From JAGNRR01 sp964409905 (GTDB lineage: Bacteria; Bacteroidota; Bacteroidia; Chitinophagales; Chitinophagaceae): a DNA stretch of 64,000 nucleotides. Below are positions 42,314-54,173 of the stretch, piece by piece (the first letter of the stretch is position 1; the number at the start of each line of letters is the position of its first letter). Location of the stretch: contig CAYPET010000004.1 of NCBI GenBank assembly GCA_964409905.1, forward strand, positions 62,001 to 126,000, read 5' to 3'. The notes below the pieces were generated by a model, which worked only from the letters and a program-made list of their open reading frames with translations, made no database searches and had not been told where the DNA came from. Made by a program: the position numbers and the translations under genes.

Positions 42314-45300
42314 ATGAAGAGAATTGCTTGTTTATTCGTTTTTTTTGTTGTATTTGTTTTTGCAAAAACGCAAAATGTTTATGCCACTCATGCGGCGGGT
42401 GGCGAATTGATTTATGAGCATGTAACGGGTAATACCTATCGGATAACATTCAAACTGTTTAGAGATTGTACTGGTGTCGGTGCGCCCACCACGGTGCCCA
42501 TATGTGTTTTCAATCAATGCACCAATTCAAATTTGACCACCATAAACCTGCCCAGAATCACCGGGAATTTACCTGGCGGTAGCACTCCGAATGGAAATCC
42601 TACAAGTCCGGGTTGTCCGGGATTTCAGACAAGCTGTCAAAACCCGTCAAGCCCTGTAGAGGGATATGCAGAATGGTGGTACCAAGGCACTTGCACCTTA
42701 CCCGCACCGGGCTCCTCTTGTGATCGGTGGCGGTTTAGTACTTACATCAGTGCCCGCAATCCAAGTACGAACATTAATGGAGGAAACTTTTATGTTGAGG
42801 CCTTTCTGAACAGAAGGCCCGTTCCATTCCAGGCAGCCATTAATAATAATTCACCACGATTTAACACGCCACCCATTCCTTATACTTGTGCTAACCAACC
42901 CAATATATTTAATAATGGCACTGTTGAAATAGATGGTGATTCCCTGACTTTTCAGTCGATTACACCCTTCAATCAATCTGGATGTACACACATCACACCT
43001 GCGCAATGCCTTTATACTAATGCAGCATACAATCCTACTACAAATCCGTTTAACACAGGTAATACATTTAATATTAATCCAACCGACGGGAATATAAATT
43101 ACACTCCACTTGGGGTGCAAACACCTACCATTTCAGTTCGGGTGAATGAGTATCGGAATGGGGTGTTGATTGGCTATGTGATGCGCGATATACAGATGGT
43201 GATTTTAAATTGTACTACACCGAACCCCAATTACAACCTAAATCCATTGACTGTTTCGGGTGGCGTGATTGGAGCAAATGGTATCAATATTTGCTCGGGT
43301 CAGAATTTCAACGCCTGCTTCACAATTAGTTCTCCCAATACCAATGCCGTCTTAACAGTATCCGATAATGCAGCAACACAGGCACCTGGTTCGGCGATGA
43401 CGTATACTGGAGTTAATACGAGTAATATTACAGGCTGTATTTCCTGGACACCAACCATCGCCGATACCGGTCTAAACATTATCACCATTACGGCTACGGA
43501 CTCAACCTGTGCTCCTCCGGGTATTTTAATTACTCAGGTGTTTACCCTGGCGCTGAATGTCATCAAAAATGTTGCATTGAATGTAACGACTACCAATCCT
43601 ACTTGTGGGTTGAATAATGGGGGCATTACAGCGACTGCTTTAGGTACAAATGTGTATGTATTACAACCGAATAATATTACGAGCAGTTCGGGAGTATTTA
43701 CAGGTTTGGGTTCGGGCATTTACACAGTTTCTGTTCAAAATGGGGGCGCCTGCGCCATACCTCAGACGGTCAATCTGGTACCGCCCACAACAATGACCTG
43801 GAATCCTGTAGCGATTACTAATCCACCATGCGCCCCGCCTGGAGGAGGTGCTGTTTCAGCCACAGTTTCTGGAGGGGTTGGAACAATTGTGTATTCTATT
43901 TCGCCTCCCGTAGCGCCCAATAACACCACTGGTAGTTTTACCGGTTTATCAGCAGGGCTCTACACAATTTCTGCAACGGATGCTTTGAATTGTACGATAA
44001 ATACTCAGGTAAACCTCATTGCACCAGCACCATTGCAGCTTCAAACACCAACTGTAACGCACACCACTTGCCCTAGCTTGTCAAATGGTACTATTACCAC
44101 TTCGGCATTAAACTCCAATAATCCACCCGTTATTTTTTCTATTAATCCAGGTACGGCTACTAACTCAAGTGGGGCTTTTACGGGTTTGACGGCGGGTGTA
44201 TACACCATTACGGCTACCGATGCGGCAGGTTGCACAGGTACAATCTCAACTTCTGTCAATAATCCTTTATTGCCCGTTATCTCAAATGTCAATGTTGTGC
44301 AGCCAAACTGCACGCAACCCAACGGATCCATCATTGTGAGTGCGTTCTCTATATTTCCGGGACCACTAACGTACACCTTACAGCCTGGGAACATTTCGAA
44401 CAATAATGGTTCGTTTTTTATACTAAGCGGCAACACCTATACCGTGACCGTTACAGATGTGACAGGTTGTGGTACGAGTTCCACGGTAGTGTTGAATCCG
44501 GGAGGAGGGGTTGTTGTGAATGCTACTGCATCAGGAGGCAATTGTTCAACAGTAAATGGAGGTAGTATTCAAACGACTTCCACAAATGGGATTGCACCTT
44601 TTTCGTATAATTTAATGCCCGGTAACATTACAAATGCCAATGGGCAGTTTACCGGTTTGGCCACAGGTACTTATACGATAACCGTTACCGATGCTAGTAA
44701 CTGTGCTGGTACTTCTGTTGTTAATGTGATTAATGCTGTACGCCCTACTTGGACTAGTGTTTCAATTTCAAATCCAGCTTGTAACGCTGGTCTGGGAGCA
44801 ATAAGTGCTGTGGCAAGTTCGCCAAGTGGTCCGATGTTGTATACATTAATGCCTACTAATGTTTCGAATACATCAGGTACATTCAATAACCTCGGTTCAG
44901 GGAATTATATACTATCGGCAACGGATACAAATAATTGCGATACAACGACTTCCTTTAATATCTCCATCCCTGGCCCGATGGTGTGGGGAGTGTCAACTAC
45001 CAATAATGTGAGCTGTTTTGGATTGAATGATGGAACTCTACAAATTGTGGCAAGCGGTGGTACAGGTCAGATAAGTTATAATCTAATGCCCGGTAATGTG
45101 AACAATACCACCGGTAGTTTTTCAGGATTGCTTGCGGGTGTCTATACTATAACTGTCACTGATGCAAATAATTGCACATTGAGTTCAACTGTTACAATCA
45201 ATCAACCAACTGCGCTAAATTGGGATAGTGTCCAATCTACTGATGTGAGTTGCAATGGTGGCAGTGATGGTACGATTAGTTTATTAGCTACGGGCGGTAC

Positions 45301-46216
45301 GGGTGCGATAACGTATACGTTAAACCCGGGCAGTCAGTCGAACACGACAGGCTCATACATTGGATTATCGGCTACGACTTATACGATTACGGCTGTTGAT
45401 GCGAATAATTGCAGTATCAGCACGACGGTTACGATTAACCAGCCAGCAGCCTTGAGTTGGGTAAATGTACAAGCTGTTAATGTGAGTTGTAATGGCGGCA
45501 GCGATGGTACGATTACGGTAGCGGCTAGTGGTGGCACGAGTCCGTTGAGTTACACCTTAAATCCGGGTGCGGTGACGAATGCTACGGGCAGTTATACGGG
45601 TCTGGGAGCAAATAGTTATACGATGGTGGTGAGCGATGCGAACAACTGCACGCTGAGTACAACGGTGGTGATAACGGAGCCTCCTGTATTGCAGTTGACG
45701 AATATCGCCACCACGACACCGAGTTGTGTGCCGGGCAATGATGGTAGTATAACGGTGAGTGCTACGGGCGGTACGCCGGCTTATCAATACAATATTGGCT
45801 CGGGGAATCAGCCCGGGAATGTGTTTACGGGTGTGGGCAGTGGTAGTTATACGGTAACGGTGACGGATGCAAACGGCTGCACGGTTACGAGCAGTGTGAC
45901 GATAGCGCCACCGAATGCACCTGCCATTACAAATACACAGTCTACAAATGTGAGCTGCAATGGCGGCAGTGATGGTACGATTAGTATTATGGCGAGTGGT
46001 GGTGCTACTCCTTTGAGTTACACCTTAAATCCGGGTTCGGTGACGAATGCTACAGGTAGTTATACAGGCTTGAGTGCGAACAGTTATACGATTACGATTA
46101 CGGATGCGGTCGGCTGCAGTGTAAGCACGACAGTATCGATTACGGAGCCGTCTGCATTGATTTGGGATAGTGTCCAATCTACTGATGTGAGTTGCAATGG
46201 TGGCAGTGATGGTACG
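42314..46216 (+). CDS. Giant SprB-repeat surface adhesin 1, 5' part (interrupted by assembly gap)
   Basis: The first 1301 residues of a very large secreted adhesin. A signal peptide (MKRIACLFVFFVVFVFAKTQNVYA) is followed by an N-terminal domain of about 310 residues opening THAAGGELIYEHVTGNTYRITFKLFRDCTG, shared with the downstream paralogue. Then come about 12 SprB-type repeats, each near 75-80 residues, with the pattern VSCNGGSDGTI-x-ASGG ... TLNPG ... GLxAxxYTITVTDANNC. SprB-like proteins are carried along the surface and drive gliding. The start ATG 42314 puts the signal peptide in place. The 3' part continues at 46317. Confidence 0.88.
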
Positions 46217-46371
46217 NNNNNNNNNNNNNNNNNNNNNNNNNNNNNNNNNNNNNNNNNNNNNNNNNNNNNNNNNNNNNNNNNNNNNNNNNNNNNNNNNNNN
46301 NNNNNNNNNNNNNNNNGGTAACGGTGACGGATGCAAACGGCTGCACGGTTACGAGCAGTGTGACGATAGCG
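46162..46371. repeat. 55-bp repeats flanking the assembly gap
   Basis: The 55 bases before the gap (46162-46216) equal 45220-45274, and the 55 bases after it (46317-46371) equal 45853-45907. Both matches are exact and stop at the gap edge on the gap side. This is the signature of a de Bruijn graph assembly broken at repeats, probably with k-mer 55. Confidence 0.9.
46217..46316. other. Assembly gap, 100 Ns
   Basis: Exactly 100 Ns, the usual filler for a gap of unknown length. The reading frames on the two sides differ; the true length must be 2 modulo 3 to join them. Confidence 0.98.
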
Positions 46372-49300
46372 GTTCCAAATTCCCCCGTAATTACTAATAT
46401 TTCAACAGTTGATGCTAGTTGTACTCCGGGGAATGATGGTAGTATTACAATAACTGCTAGTGGCGGTATAGCGCCTTACCAATATAATAATGGCGGCCCT
46501 AATCAGCCTTCTAATAGCATTCTTGGTGTTGGAGTCGGATCATATATTGTGACAGTTACCGATGCTGTTGGATGTACGGTTAGCACCGCAGCTGTAATAT
46601 TAAATCAGCCTTCACCAACTATTGATTCTTTCAATACTACTGCGGCTAGTTGCAATCCCGGTTGTGATGGTGGAGTAAGTATTTTTGCCTCAGGCGGTAC
46701 AAATCCAACCTATACGTATAGCGTGAATGCCAGTGCTTTCCAAAGCAGTAATGCTTTTGGTTCATTATGTACTGGGCTGTATACGGCAGTAGTAATGGAT
46801 GGTAATGGATGTGTAGATTCGGCACAGTTTACTATCAGCACGGCCAATGGACCTACAATTAATAGTTTAGTAGCAGATAGTGTAAATTGTAATGGAGGTT
46901 CTGATGGAAGTATATCTATTACGGCATCATCAGTATCACCGCCAATGAGCTATAATTTGATGCCTGGGAATATCACAAATGCCAACGGAATATTTAATAA
47001 TCTACCTGCAGCCAATTTTATAGTGACAGTAACAGATGGAAATGGGTGTTTGGTGAGCACGAATGTTGTAGTCAATGAGCCTTCACCAGTTCAGTTTGAT
47101 ACAGTAGTTGGCAGTGGCAGCTCTTGTAACAGTTCAAGTAATGGGACAATTAATGTTGCTGCGGTTGGCGGCACAGGTTTGATAACTTTTGCCTTAAATC
47201 CGGCTGCCATTTTCACTCCGCCGGGAACATTCAGCAATTTAGCGGGCAACACGAGCTATACCGTCACGGCTACTGATGCCAATAGTTGTAGTATTACAAC
47301 CAGCATGTTTATTTCAGCGCCTGCAGCATTGGTAGTGAATAATGTTTTAATTACTGATGTTGTATGTAATGGAAATAATGATGGCACAGCACAAATCAGT
47401 ACAACAGGAGGGACATCACCTTTCAGTTTTAACTTACAGCCTGGAAATATTACAAATACAACCGGTAATTTTTCAGCATTATTTGCCAATACTTATACTG
47501 TAACGGTTACTGACGCGAACAATTGTACAGTGTCTACAACAATTGTTATAAATGAACCACCTGTACTCCAAATTACAAACGTGAGTAGCACTGAGGTTGT
47601 TTGTAAAGGCGATAGCAATGGTACAATTCAGATAAATGGTGTCGGCGGTGTAGCACCCCTCAGTTTTAACTTACAGCCTGGTTCGTTGACAAATACTACG
47701 GGTAATTTTACGAACTTAACTGGATTAACCTACACAATTACCATTACGGATGCCAACAATTGTACGTTGACAACACAGGTAATAGTGAATGAACCAGATT
47801 CGTTGTTAATTGACTCTATGAATGTGACCATGGTGAGTTGTGCCGGACTAAATGACGCCAGTATAAGCGTGAATACAAGCGGAGGAAATGGAGGCAATAA
47901 TTATTATCTCCAGCCGATCAATATAAATAATAATACCGGACAGTTCGCAAATCTTTCAGCACAGCAGTATTACATCACAGTAGTGGATACGAATGGCTGT
48001 ATAGCCTGGGATTCAGTTTTGATAACTGAACCGACAGCGTTGACTGCATCCCATACGCATACGAATGTGAGTTGCAATGGAGGGAATGACGGTACAATTA
48101 CGGCTGTAGCGAATGGCGGTACACCAGGCTATACATATACCCTGACCCCCAATAATGTGACCAATAATACAGGTGGTTTCGCAAGTCTAACCGCAGGATT
48201 TTATACTATCACAGTAATGGATGCCAATAATTGTTCAACAACTATTAATGGCATAGAGATAACCGAACCGACAGCCTTGCAAATTGATAGTTTTGAAAAA
48301 ACAGATATAGCCTGTTTTGGTCAAAATACTGGCCGAATCTCCATTACTGCGACAGGTGGTACGCCTCCTTTGTCATACTCGCTCACTCCAATGGCTGGAC
48401 TACAGCCGACTCCTGGTCAATTTATTGCTTTAATGGCCGGAAGTTATGTAGTTGCTGTTACAGATGCTAATGGGTGTTTGTTAACTACAAATGTGACACT
48501 AATTCAGAACCCACAAATAGTGTGGGACAGTATATTGATTACAACGCCCCTATGTCATGGTGATGATAATGGGTTCATTGAATTTACTGCTTCTGGAGGT
48601 GTTGGGAATATCTTGTATTCATTCAATAATCAACCCGCCACCACCAATAATTTTCAAAGGAACTTGGTTGCTGGTACATATCCCTTGTCTGCTATTGATT
48701 CCATTGGCTGTAGATTAGACACCATTATCACATTGACCGAACCGGATCCGATTACTATTTCATCATTTGACATAACCAATTTAACGTGTATCGGATCTAA
48801 AGATGGTTTTGTGGTAATAAACACCATTGGGGGTGTTGGCTATTATACTTTTTATATCAGACCGGGAATCCAATTTAATAGGACGGGTATTTTTACTAAT
48901 CTTGACCTTGGACAATACTCGGTAAAAATTGTTGATACCAACAATTGCCGATTTGATTCCTTTTTTACGATAAATAATAATACGAACCCACTGGTGGCAG
49001 TGATTAAGAAAAGAAATTTATCCTGCCTTGGATTTGGGAATGAAGGTGAAGCTGAAGTAATTATTATAGGAGGTGAGCAGCCCTATAACTATACTTGGAG
49101 CACCGATCCTGTGCAGCAAACAGCTAAGGTAACTGGGTTGAGATTTGGATTGTATTGGGTTGCAATTACCGATGCGAAGGGTTGTCAAATACTAGATACA
49201 GTTTATATTGAGCCCGGACCATGTTGTCAGGAATTGTTCCTGCCGACAGCCTTTAGTCCCAATGGTGATGGATTAAACGATGTCTTTAGAGTTATTACCA

Positions 49301-49506
49301 CTGCAGGTGTCGATTTAATTCAATTTGATATTTATAATCGCTGGGGGAATCTAGTTTGGCAGACATTTAAGTATAATGATGAATGGAACGGAATATATCA
49401 GGGTGCTGACGCAGTGCCTGGTGCTTATTATTATATTTATCGTTATCGATGTATTACAGATGGCAAAGAATATATAAGGAAAGGTGATATTACCTTAATT
49501 AGGTAA
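46317..49506 (+). CDS. Giant SprB-repeat surface adhesin 1, 3' part with type B sorting domain
   Basis: The remaining 1062 residues of the adhesin begun at 42314. It resumes within a repeat (VTVTDANGCTVTSSVTIA) and holds about 12 more SprB-type repeats. The last two are divergent (TCIGSKDGFVVINTIGG and SCLGFGNEGEAEVIIIGG). It ends in the T9SS type B sorting domain (CCQELFLPTAFSPNGDGLNDVF ... YNRWGNLVWQ ... KGDITLIR). The whole protein is at least 2363 residues plus the gap. Reading it as a separate gene is unlikely because it has no start region or signal peptide. Confidence 0.88.
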
Positions 49507-49566
49507 TGCGTAAGGTATTAATTATTAGCTATGTTTATTCTTCGGAATAAATTATCTTTGGGGAGT

Positions 49567-52500
49567 ATGAAAAAGTTCATTTTCTTGTTCTTAGTTTTCA
49601 TAACCATTCTTGTAACGAAAGATGCATGTGCTTCACATGCTGCTGGTGGAGAGTTGACCTATGAGCATATTTCCGCCAATACCTATCGATTTACGTTTAA
49701 ATTTTTTCGTGATTGTACTGGAATTTCAGAGCCATCTTCAGTCCCATTGTGCATTACCAATTTGTGTAATAACACATTACAGTACACCGCTACATTAAGC
49801 AAGCTAAATGGCAATATTCCTGGTACAAATAATTCAAACGGAACACCTACCAGTACGGGGTGCCCGGGCTTTCAAACGAAGTGCCAAAGCGGTTCCAGTA
49901 CAGTGCCTGGATATCGTGAATGGTGGTATCAAGGCATATATATCATGCCATCGGCGGGTGTAAATTGTGACCAGTGGCGATTTAGCACCTACATTAGTGC
50001 GCGAAATAGCAGTACCAATATTAATGGCGGTAACTTTTATGTAGAAGCATATTTAAACAGAAGACCCTTTCCGGGCCAACCGGCTATCAATAATAATTCG
50101 CCAACTTTTACGCTTGCGCCAATACCGTATTATTGCGCTAATCAGCCCACGACATATAGCAACGGTACCGTTGAGTTAGATAATGACTCGTTGAGTTATT
50201 TGTCTATTGTTCCAATGAACCAAGGAGGTTGCTCGTTTATTAACCCAACTAATTGTAGTTATACTAATGCCTTGTTCAACCCTTCAACAAACCCGTTTAA
50301 TACAAATAATACTTTCTCGGTAAACCCAATAAACGGTGCTATCAATTTTACGCCGAATTTGGTTCAAACGCCAACCATCTCCGTGCGGGTCAATGAATAT
50401 AGGAATGGTGTTTTGATAGGTTATGTAATGCGTGATATACAGCTGGTTATTTTAAATTGTAATGCTCCTAACCCGGTTTACACCTTAGATACTGCATCCT
50501 TAAGCGGCGGCGGATTATCCAATGGAGCAATAACTGCTTGCACAAATCAATTATTAAATTTTTGTTTTTCCATTTCATCAGCAAGTCCCAGTGCTATTAT
50601 TACCGTGTCAGACAATCATGCCACCCAAGCTTTGGGCTCAAGTCTGACATACTCGAATTTGTTAACGTCTAATGTGAATGGTTGTTTTTCGTGGACGCCG
50701 ACTATGAATGATACGGGTGTGCACAATATCATTATTAATGCCACAGATTCTGCCTGCGCACCGCCAGGTGTGTTAATAAATCAGGTTTTTACATTGACAA
50801 TAATTGTAAAGCCTAGTGGCAATGTTGCTGTGAGTGCTGTAAATCCAGATTGTGGTATAAATAACGGTCTTATTCAGGCGAATTATCCCGGAACGCCCAC
50901 CTTTGTTTTGATGCCAAGTAATACAGTAAATTCAACTGGATTATTTAGTAACTTGGGACCAGGAAGTTATATAGTTTCCGTTCAATCAAATACTTGCGCA
51001 ACATCCTCTACTGTTTCGCTTATGCCGCCAAGTCCACCTATTTGGACAGCGGTATCTTTTACGCATCCGACTTGTTCCAATTCAAATGCTGGTGTAATAC
51101 AAACCCAGGCTTCAGGTCTTACCGGTATTCAATATGCCATATTGCCTTCAGCGGTAAACAATCTCACAGGTACTTTTTCTAACCTAGCTGCCAATACATA
51201 TACAATTCGTGCCACAGATAGTAATAATTGCTATGCAGATACAACCGTCGCGCTTGTTATGCCAGCAAATCCTAGTATACAGGTTTCATCAATGCAGCAA
51301 CCCAATTGTTTAAACAATAATGGCCAGATATTGCTAACAGGAAGTACCGTTAATCCTCCAATTAATTATTTTTTAAATCCCGGTGCATTTTCTAATGCCA
51401 ATGGTGTGTTTAATTCACTTGCCTCAGGTATCTATACCATTATTGGTACGGATAATGCAGGATGCTCTGATAGTATAAATGTTTTATTACAGCAACCGGC
51501 AAAACCAACGTGGACTGCAATAAGCAGTACGAACATCAACTGTTATAATGCGAATAATGGCCAGATAATGGTATCGGCATTACCCTCATTACCATCGACA
51601 ATGTTGTACACCATACAACCTGGTAATACAACCAATTCCAACGGAATGTTTACTAATCTTGCGGCGGGTGTATACACAATTACAGCCACCGATACAAACT
51701 TTTGTGATACAGTTGCCAGTTTAACCATTACTAATCCGGTGCTTTTAAAAATAGATTCAGTACAATCTGCTAATATTGATTGTAATGGAAATGCCAATGG
51801 GGCTATAACAGTTTTTGCAAATGGCGGAACTGGAAATCTGTCTTATTCATTATCACCTGCCAATTTAACATCAACAACCGGGCAGTTTTTTAATTTACCT
51901 CCTGCTGTTTATACCATAGTTGTCACTGATGCTAATAACTGTACACAATCCAGTACTGTTATCATTAGTGAGCCACCTGTATTACAATTGGCTGTTACAA
52001 GCTCGAGTATACCAACCTGTGTACCTGGTAATGATGGCTTTATACAGCTTGTCGGAAGCGGCGGAACCCCTATCTATCAATATACGCTTGGCAGTGTTAA
52101 TCAGTTAACTGGTAGTTTCAGTAATTTAGGCAGTGGTATTTATACAGCTAGCATAACTGATGCGAATGCTTGCACGGCCACATTGAGCATCAATATTGCA
52201 ACGCCAATTTCGCCTGTTATTGATAGCATACAAATAAATCCTGTAGCCTGTTTTGGTGATGCTACAGGCTCGATGATTATTGCCGCCATGGGTAGCACAA
52301 CCATCAACAGCTACGCATTACAGCCCGGTGCAGTGATAAATACGACAGGGGCATTTACCAATTTGATAAGTGCGTTATATACTATCACTATTACCGATGC
52401 ATCGGGTTGCAGTGTAAGTACTAGTGTTACAATACCTCAGCCGCCCTTATTGCAGTGGGATACAGTGTTAGCTACATATGTCAGCTGTTTTGGAGGCGCA

Positions 52501-54138
52501 AATGGCGCAATACAAGTTTCCTCAATTGGAGGTACACCCGCAATCTCATACGCCACTAATTTAAGCTCAATTGCCAATACAAGTGGTTTTTTTGATTCGC
52601 TGACAAGTCAAACCTATACCGTTATAGCGACTGATGCTAATAGCTGTAGTATCAGTACCACAATAAATATACAGGAACCTACAGCCCTTACTGTGAGTCA
52701 GCCATTAACATCAGATGTTAGTTGTCATGGAGGCAATGATGGTGCAATTGGTATTAGTGCATCAGGTGCAGTACCTGCCTATTCGTTTACTTTAAATCCC
52801 GGTGCTGTAATTAATAGTAATGGACAATTTGCTGGGTTAAGTCAGGGGCTCTATTCTATTACGGTTTCAGATGCCAATAATTGTACAACTACAACCACCA
52901 TTGAGGTTAAGGAACCTTCATTATTACAAATTATTTCGTTCGTTACAAAGCCAAGTTGTGCGCCTGGAAACGACGGTAGCATAGCAGTAAGCGCTCAAGG
53001 AGGCACTGTACCCTATCTATATGATGCTGGTAGCGGAAATCAAATTAGTAATGTCTTTACAGGCCTTACAGCCAATTCATACACGGTTATTGTAACAGAT
53101 TCCTTGGGCTGCACAGATACCGCAATAGCTTTAATTTCTGCAAATGCGCTGCCTTATTTTGATTCCATCCTATTTGACGAACCGACCTGCTATGGGGATG
53201 ATAATGGGTCACTAAATATTTTTGGAAATGGCGGAAATGGCCAGTTGACCTATTCTCTGGATGGTTCGCCTTTTACGAATGTTACATCTTATCTGAATTT
53301 AAAGGCTGGTAACTATGTGATAGTACTTCGCGATTCGCTGAATTGTATGGCCGATACAACTTTTGTATTGCCAACACCTTTGCCTATAAACCTTGACAAT
53401 TTAATATTGACTCCAATTAATTGTACTGGGGCTACTGATGGCAGTGTTATCTTGAATGGGAGCGGTGGCAGAGGGAGTTATGTATATTATCTCCGCCCAG
53501 GTATTCAATTTAATAGAAGTGGGATTTTCAAAAATCTTTCTGCAGGGAGCTACAACCTTACTATAGAAGATGTTGCCAAATGTTCTTTTGATACGATGAT
53601 TAATATGTTTGAGAATAACCCTATGGACATTTTTATCACGAAACGAAACTTGGGTTGCTATGGTACAGGCTATGAAGGAGAGGCTGAAGCAATTATTAAG
53701 GGTGGAGCTCCCCCTTATTCATACGAGTGGTCTACAAACCCCAGACAATTTTCTGCCCGCGCCAGTGGCTTAAGATTTGGATATTATTCTGTGAACATTA
53801 CAGATGCCAATGGTTGTATTGAAACAGATACGGTTTATATCGAACCAGGACTTTGCTGCCAAGAAGTGTTTTTGCCCAACGCATTTAGCCCTAATGGTGA
53901 TGGGCAAAATGATGAATTCCGTATGATTTCTTCTGCGGGTATTGATTTAATTCAATTTGAGATATTTAATCGTTGGGGACAAAAAGTTTGGCAAACGTAT
54001 AATTACACGGCAGGCTGGGATGGTAACTATATTGGTGTACCTGCCCCCGCGGGGACTTATTATTATATTTATCGATATAATTGCCTTACAGACGGTAAGG
54101 AGTATATCAAAAAGGGTGATATAATACTCCTTAGGTAG
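49567..54138 (+). CDS. Giant SprB-repeat surface adhesin 2 with type B sorting domain
   Basis: A 1523-residue paralogue of the preceding adhesin, starting 60 bases after it. Signal peptide MKKFIFLFLVFITILVTKDACA; N-terminal domain SHAAGGELTYEHISANTYRFTFKFFRDCTG with the same Cys-rich layout; about 13 SprB-type repeats, more diverged from one another than in adhesin 1. Type B sorting domain at the end (CCQEVFLPNAFSPNGDGQNDEF ... FNRWGQKVWQ ... KKGDIILLR). The ATG at 49567 places the signal peptide correctly. The two genes are likely an operon arising by duplication. No SprF-like gene adjoins them. Confidence 0.92.
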   Translation: MKKFIFLFLVFITILVTKDACASHAAGGELTYEHISANTYRFTFKFFRDCTGISEPSSVPLCITNLCNNTLQYTATLSKLNGNIPGTNNSNGTPTSTGCPGFQTKCQSGSSTVPGYREWWYQGIYIMPSAGVNCDQWRFSTYISARNSSTNINGGNFYVEAYLNRRPFPGQPAINNNSPTFTLAPIPYYCANQPTTYSNGTVELDNDSLSYLSIVPMNQGGCSFINPTNCSYTNALFNPSTNPFNTNNTFSVNPINGAINFTPNLVQTPTISVRVNEYRNGVLIGYVMRDIQLVILNCNAPNPVYTLDTASLSGGGLSNGAITACTNQLLNFCFSISSASPSAIITVSDNHATQALGSSLTYSNLLTSNVNGCFSWTPTMNDTGVHNIIINATDSACAPPGVLINQVFTLTIIVKPSGNVAVSAVNPDCGINNGLIQANYPGTPTFVLMPSNTVNSTGLFSNLGPGSYIVSVQSNTCATSSTVSLMPPSPPIWTAVSFTHPTCSNSNAGVIQTQASGLTGIQYAILPSAVNNLTGTFSNLAANTYTIRATDSNNCYADTTVALVMPANPSIQVSSMQQPNCLNNNGQILLTGSTVNPPINYFLNPGAFSNANGVFNSLASGIYTIIGTDNAGCSDSINVLLQQPAKPTWTAISSTNINCYNANNGQIMVSALPSLPSTMLYTIQPGNTTNSNGMFTNLAAGVYTITATDTNFCDTVASLTITNPVLLKIDSVQSANIDCNGNANGAITVFANGGTGNLSYSLSPANLTSTTGQFFNLPPAVYTIVVTDANNCTQSSTVIISEPPVLQLAVTSSSIPTCVPGNDGFIQLVGSGGTPIYQYTLGSVNQLTGSFSNLGSGIYTASITDANACTATLSINIATPISPVIDSIQINPVACFGDATGSMIIAAMGSTTINSYALQPGAVINTTGAFTNLISALYTITITDASGCSVSTSVTIPQPPLLQWDTVLATYVSCFGGANGAIQVSSIGGTPAISYATNLSSIANTSGFFDSLTSQTYTVIATDANSCSISTTINIQEPTALTVSQPLTSDVSCHGGNDGAIGISASGAVPAYSFTLNPGAVINSNGQFAGLSQGLYSITVSDANNCTTTTTIEVKEPSLLQIISFVTKPSCAPGNDGSIAVSAQGGTVPYLYDAGSGNQISNVFTGLTANSYTVIVTDSLGCTDTAIALISANALPYFDSILFDEPTCYGDDNGSLNIFGNGGNGQLTYSLDGSPFTNVTSYLNLKAGNYVIVLRDSLNCMADTTFVLPTPLPINLDNLILTPINCTGATDGSVILNGSGGRGSYVYYLRPGIQFNRSGIFKNLSAGSYNLTIEDVAKCSFDTMINMFENNPMDIFITKRNLGCYGTGYEGEAEAIIKGGAPPYSYEWSTNPRQFSARASGLRFGYYSVNITDANGCIETDTVYIEPGLCCQEVFLPNAFSPNGDGQNDEFRMISSAGIDLIQFEIFNRWGQKVWQTYNYTAGWDGNYIGVPAPAGTYYYIYRYNCLTDGKEYIKKGDIILLR

Positions 54139-54173
54139 AACCTGTCAAAAAAACTTATTTTTGATTGTTGCAA

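Noticed and set aside
46216..46324. Apparent frameshift and second gene start at 46324
   Set aside because: The frame change falls exactly at a 100-N filler of unknown true length; protein features on both sides belong to one adhesin.
42314..54138. Regularly spaced near-identical repeats that could suggest a CRISPR array or satellite DNA
   Set aside because: They are in-frame coding repeats of SprB-type domains, 200-250 bases long, with no short constant repeats and unique spacers.
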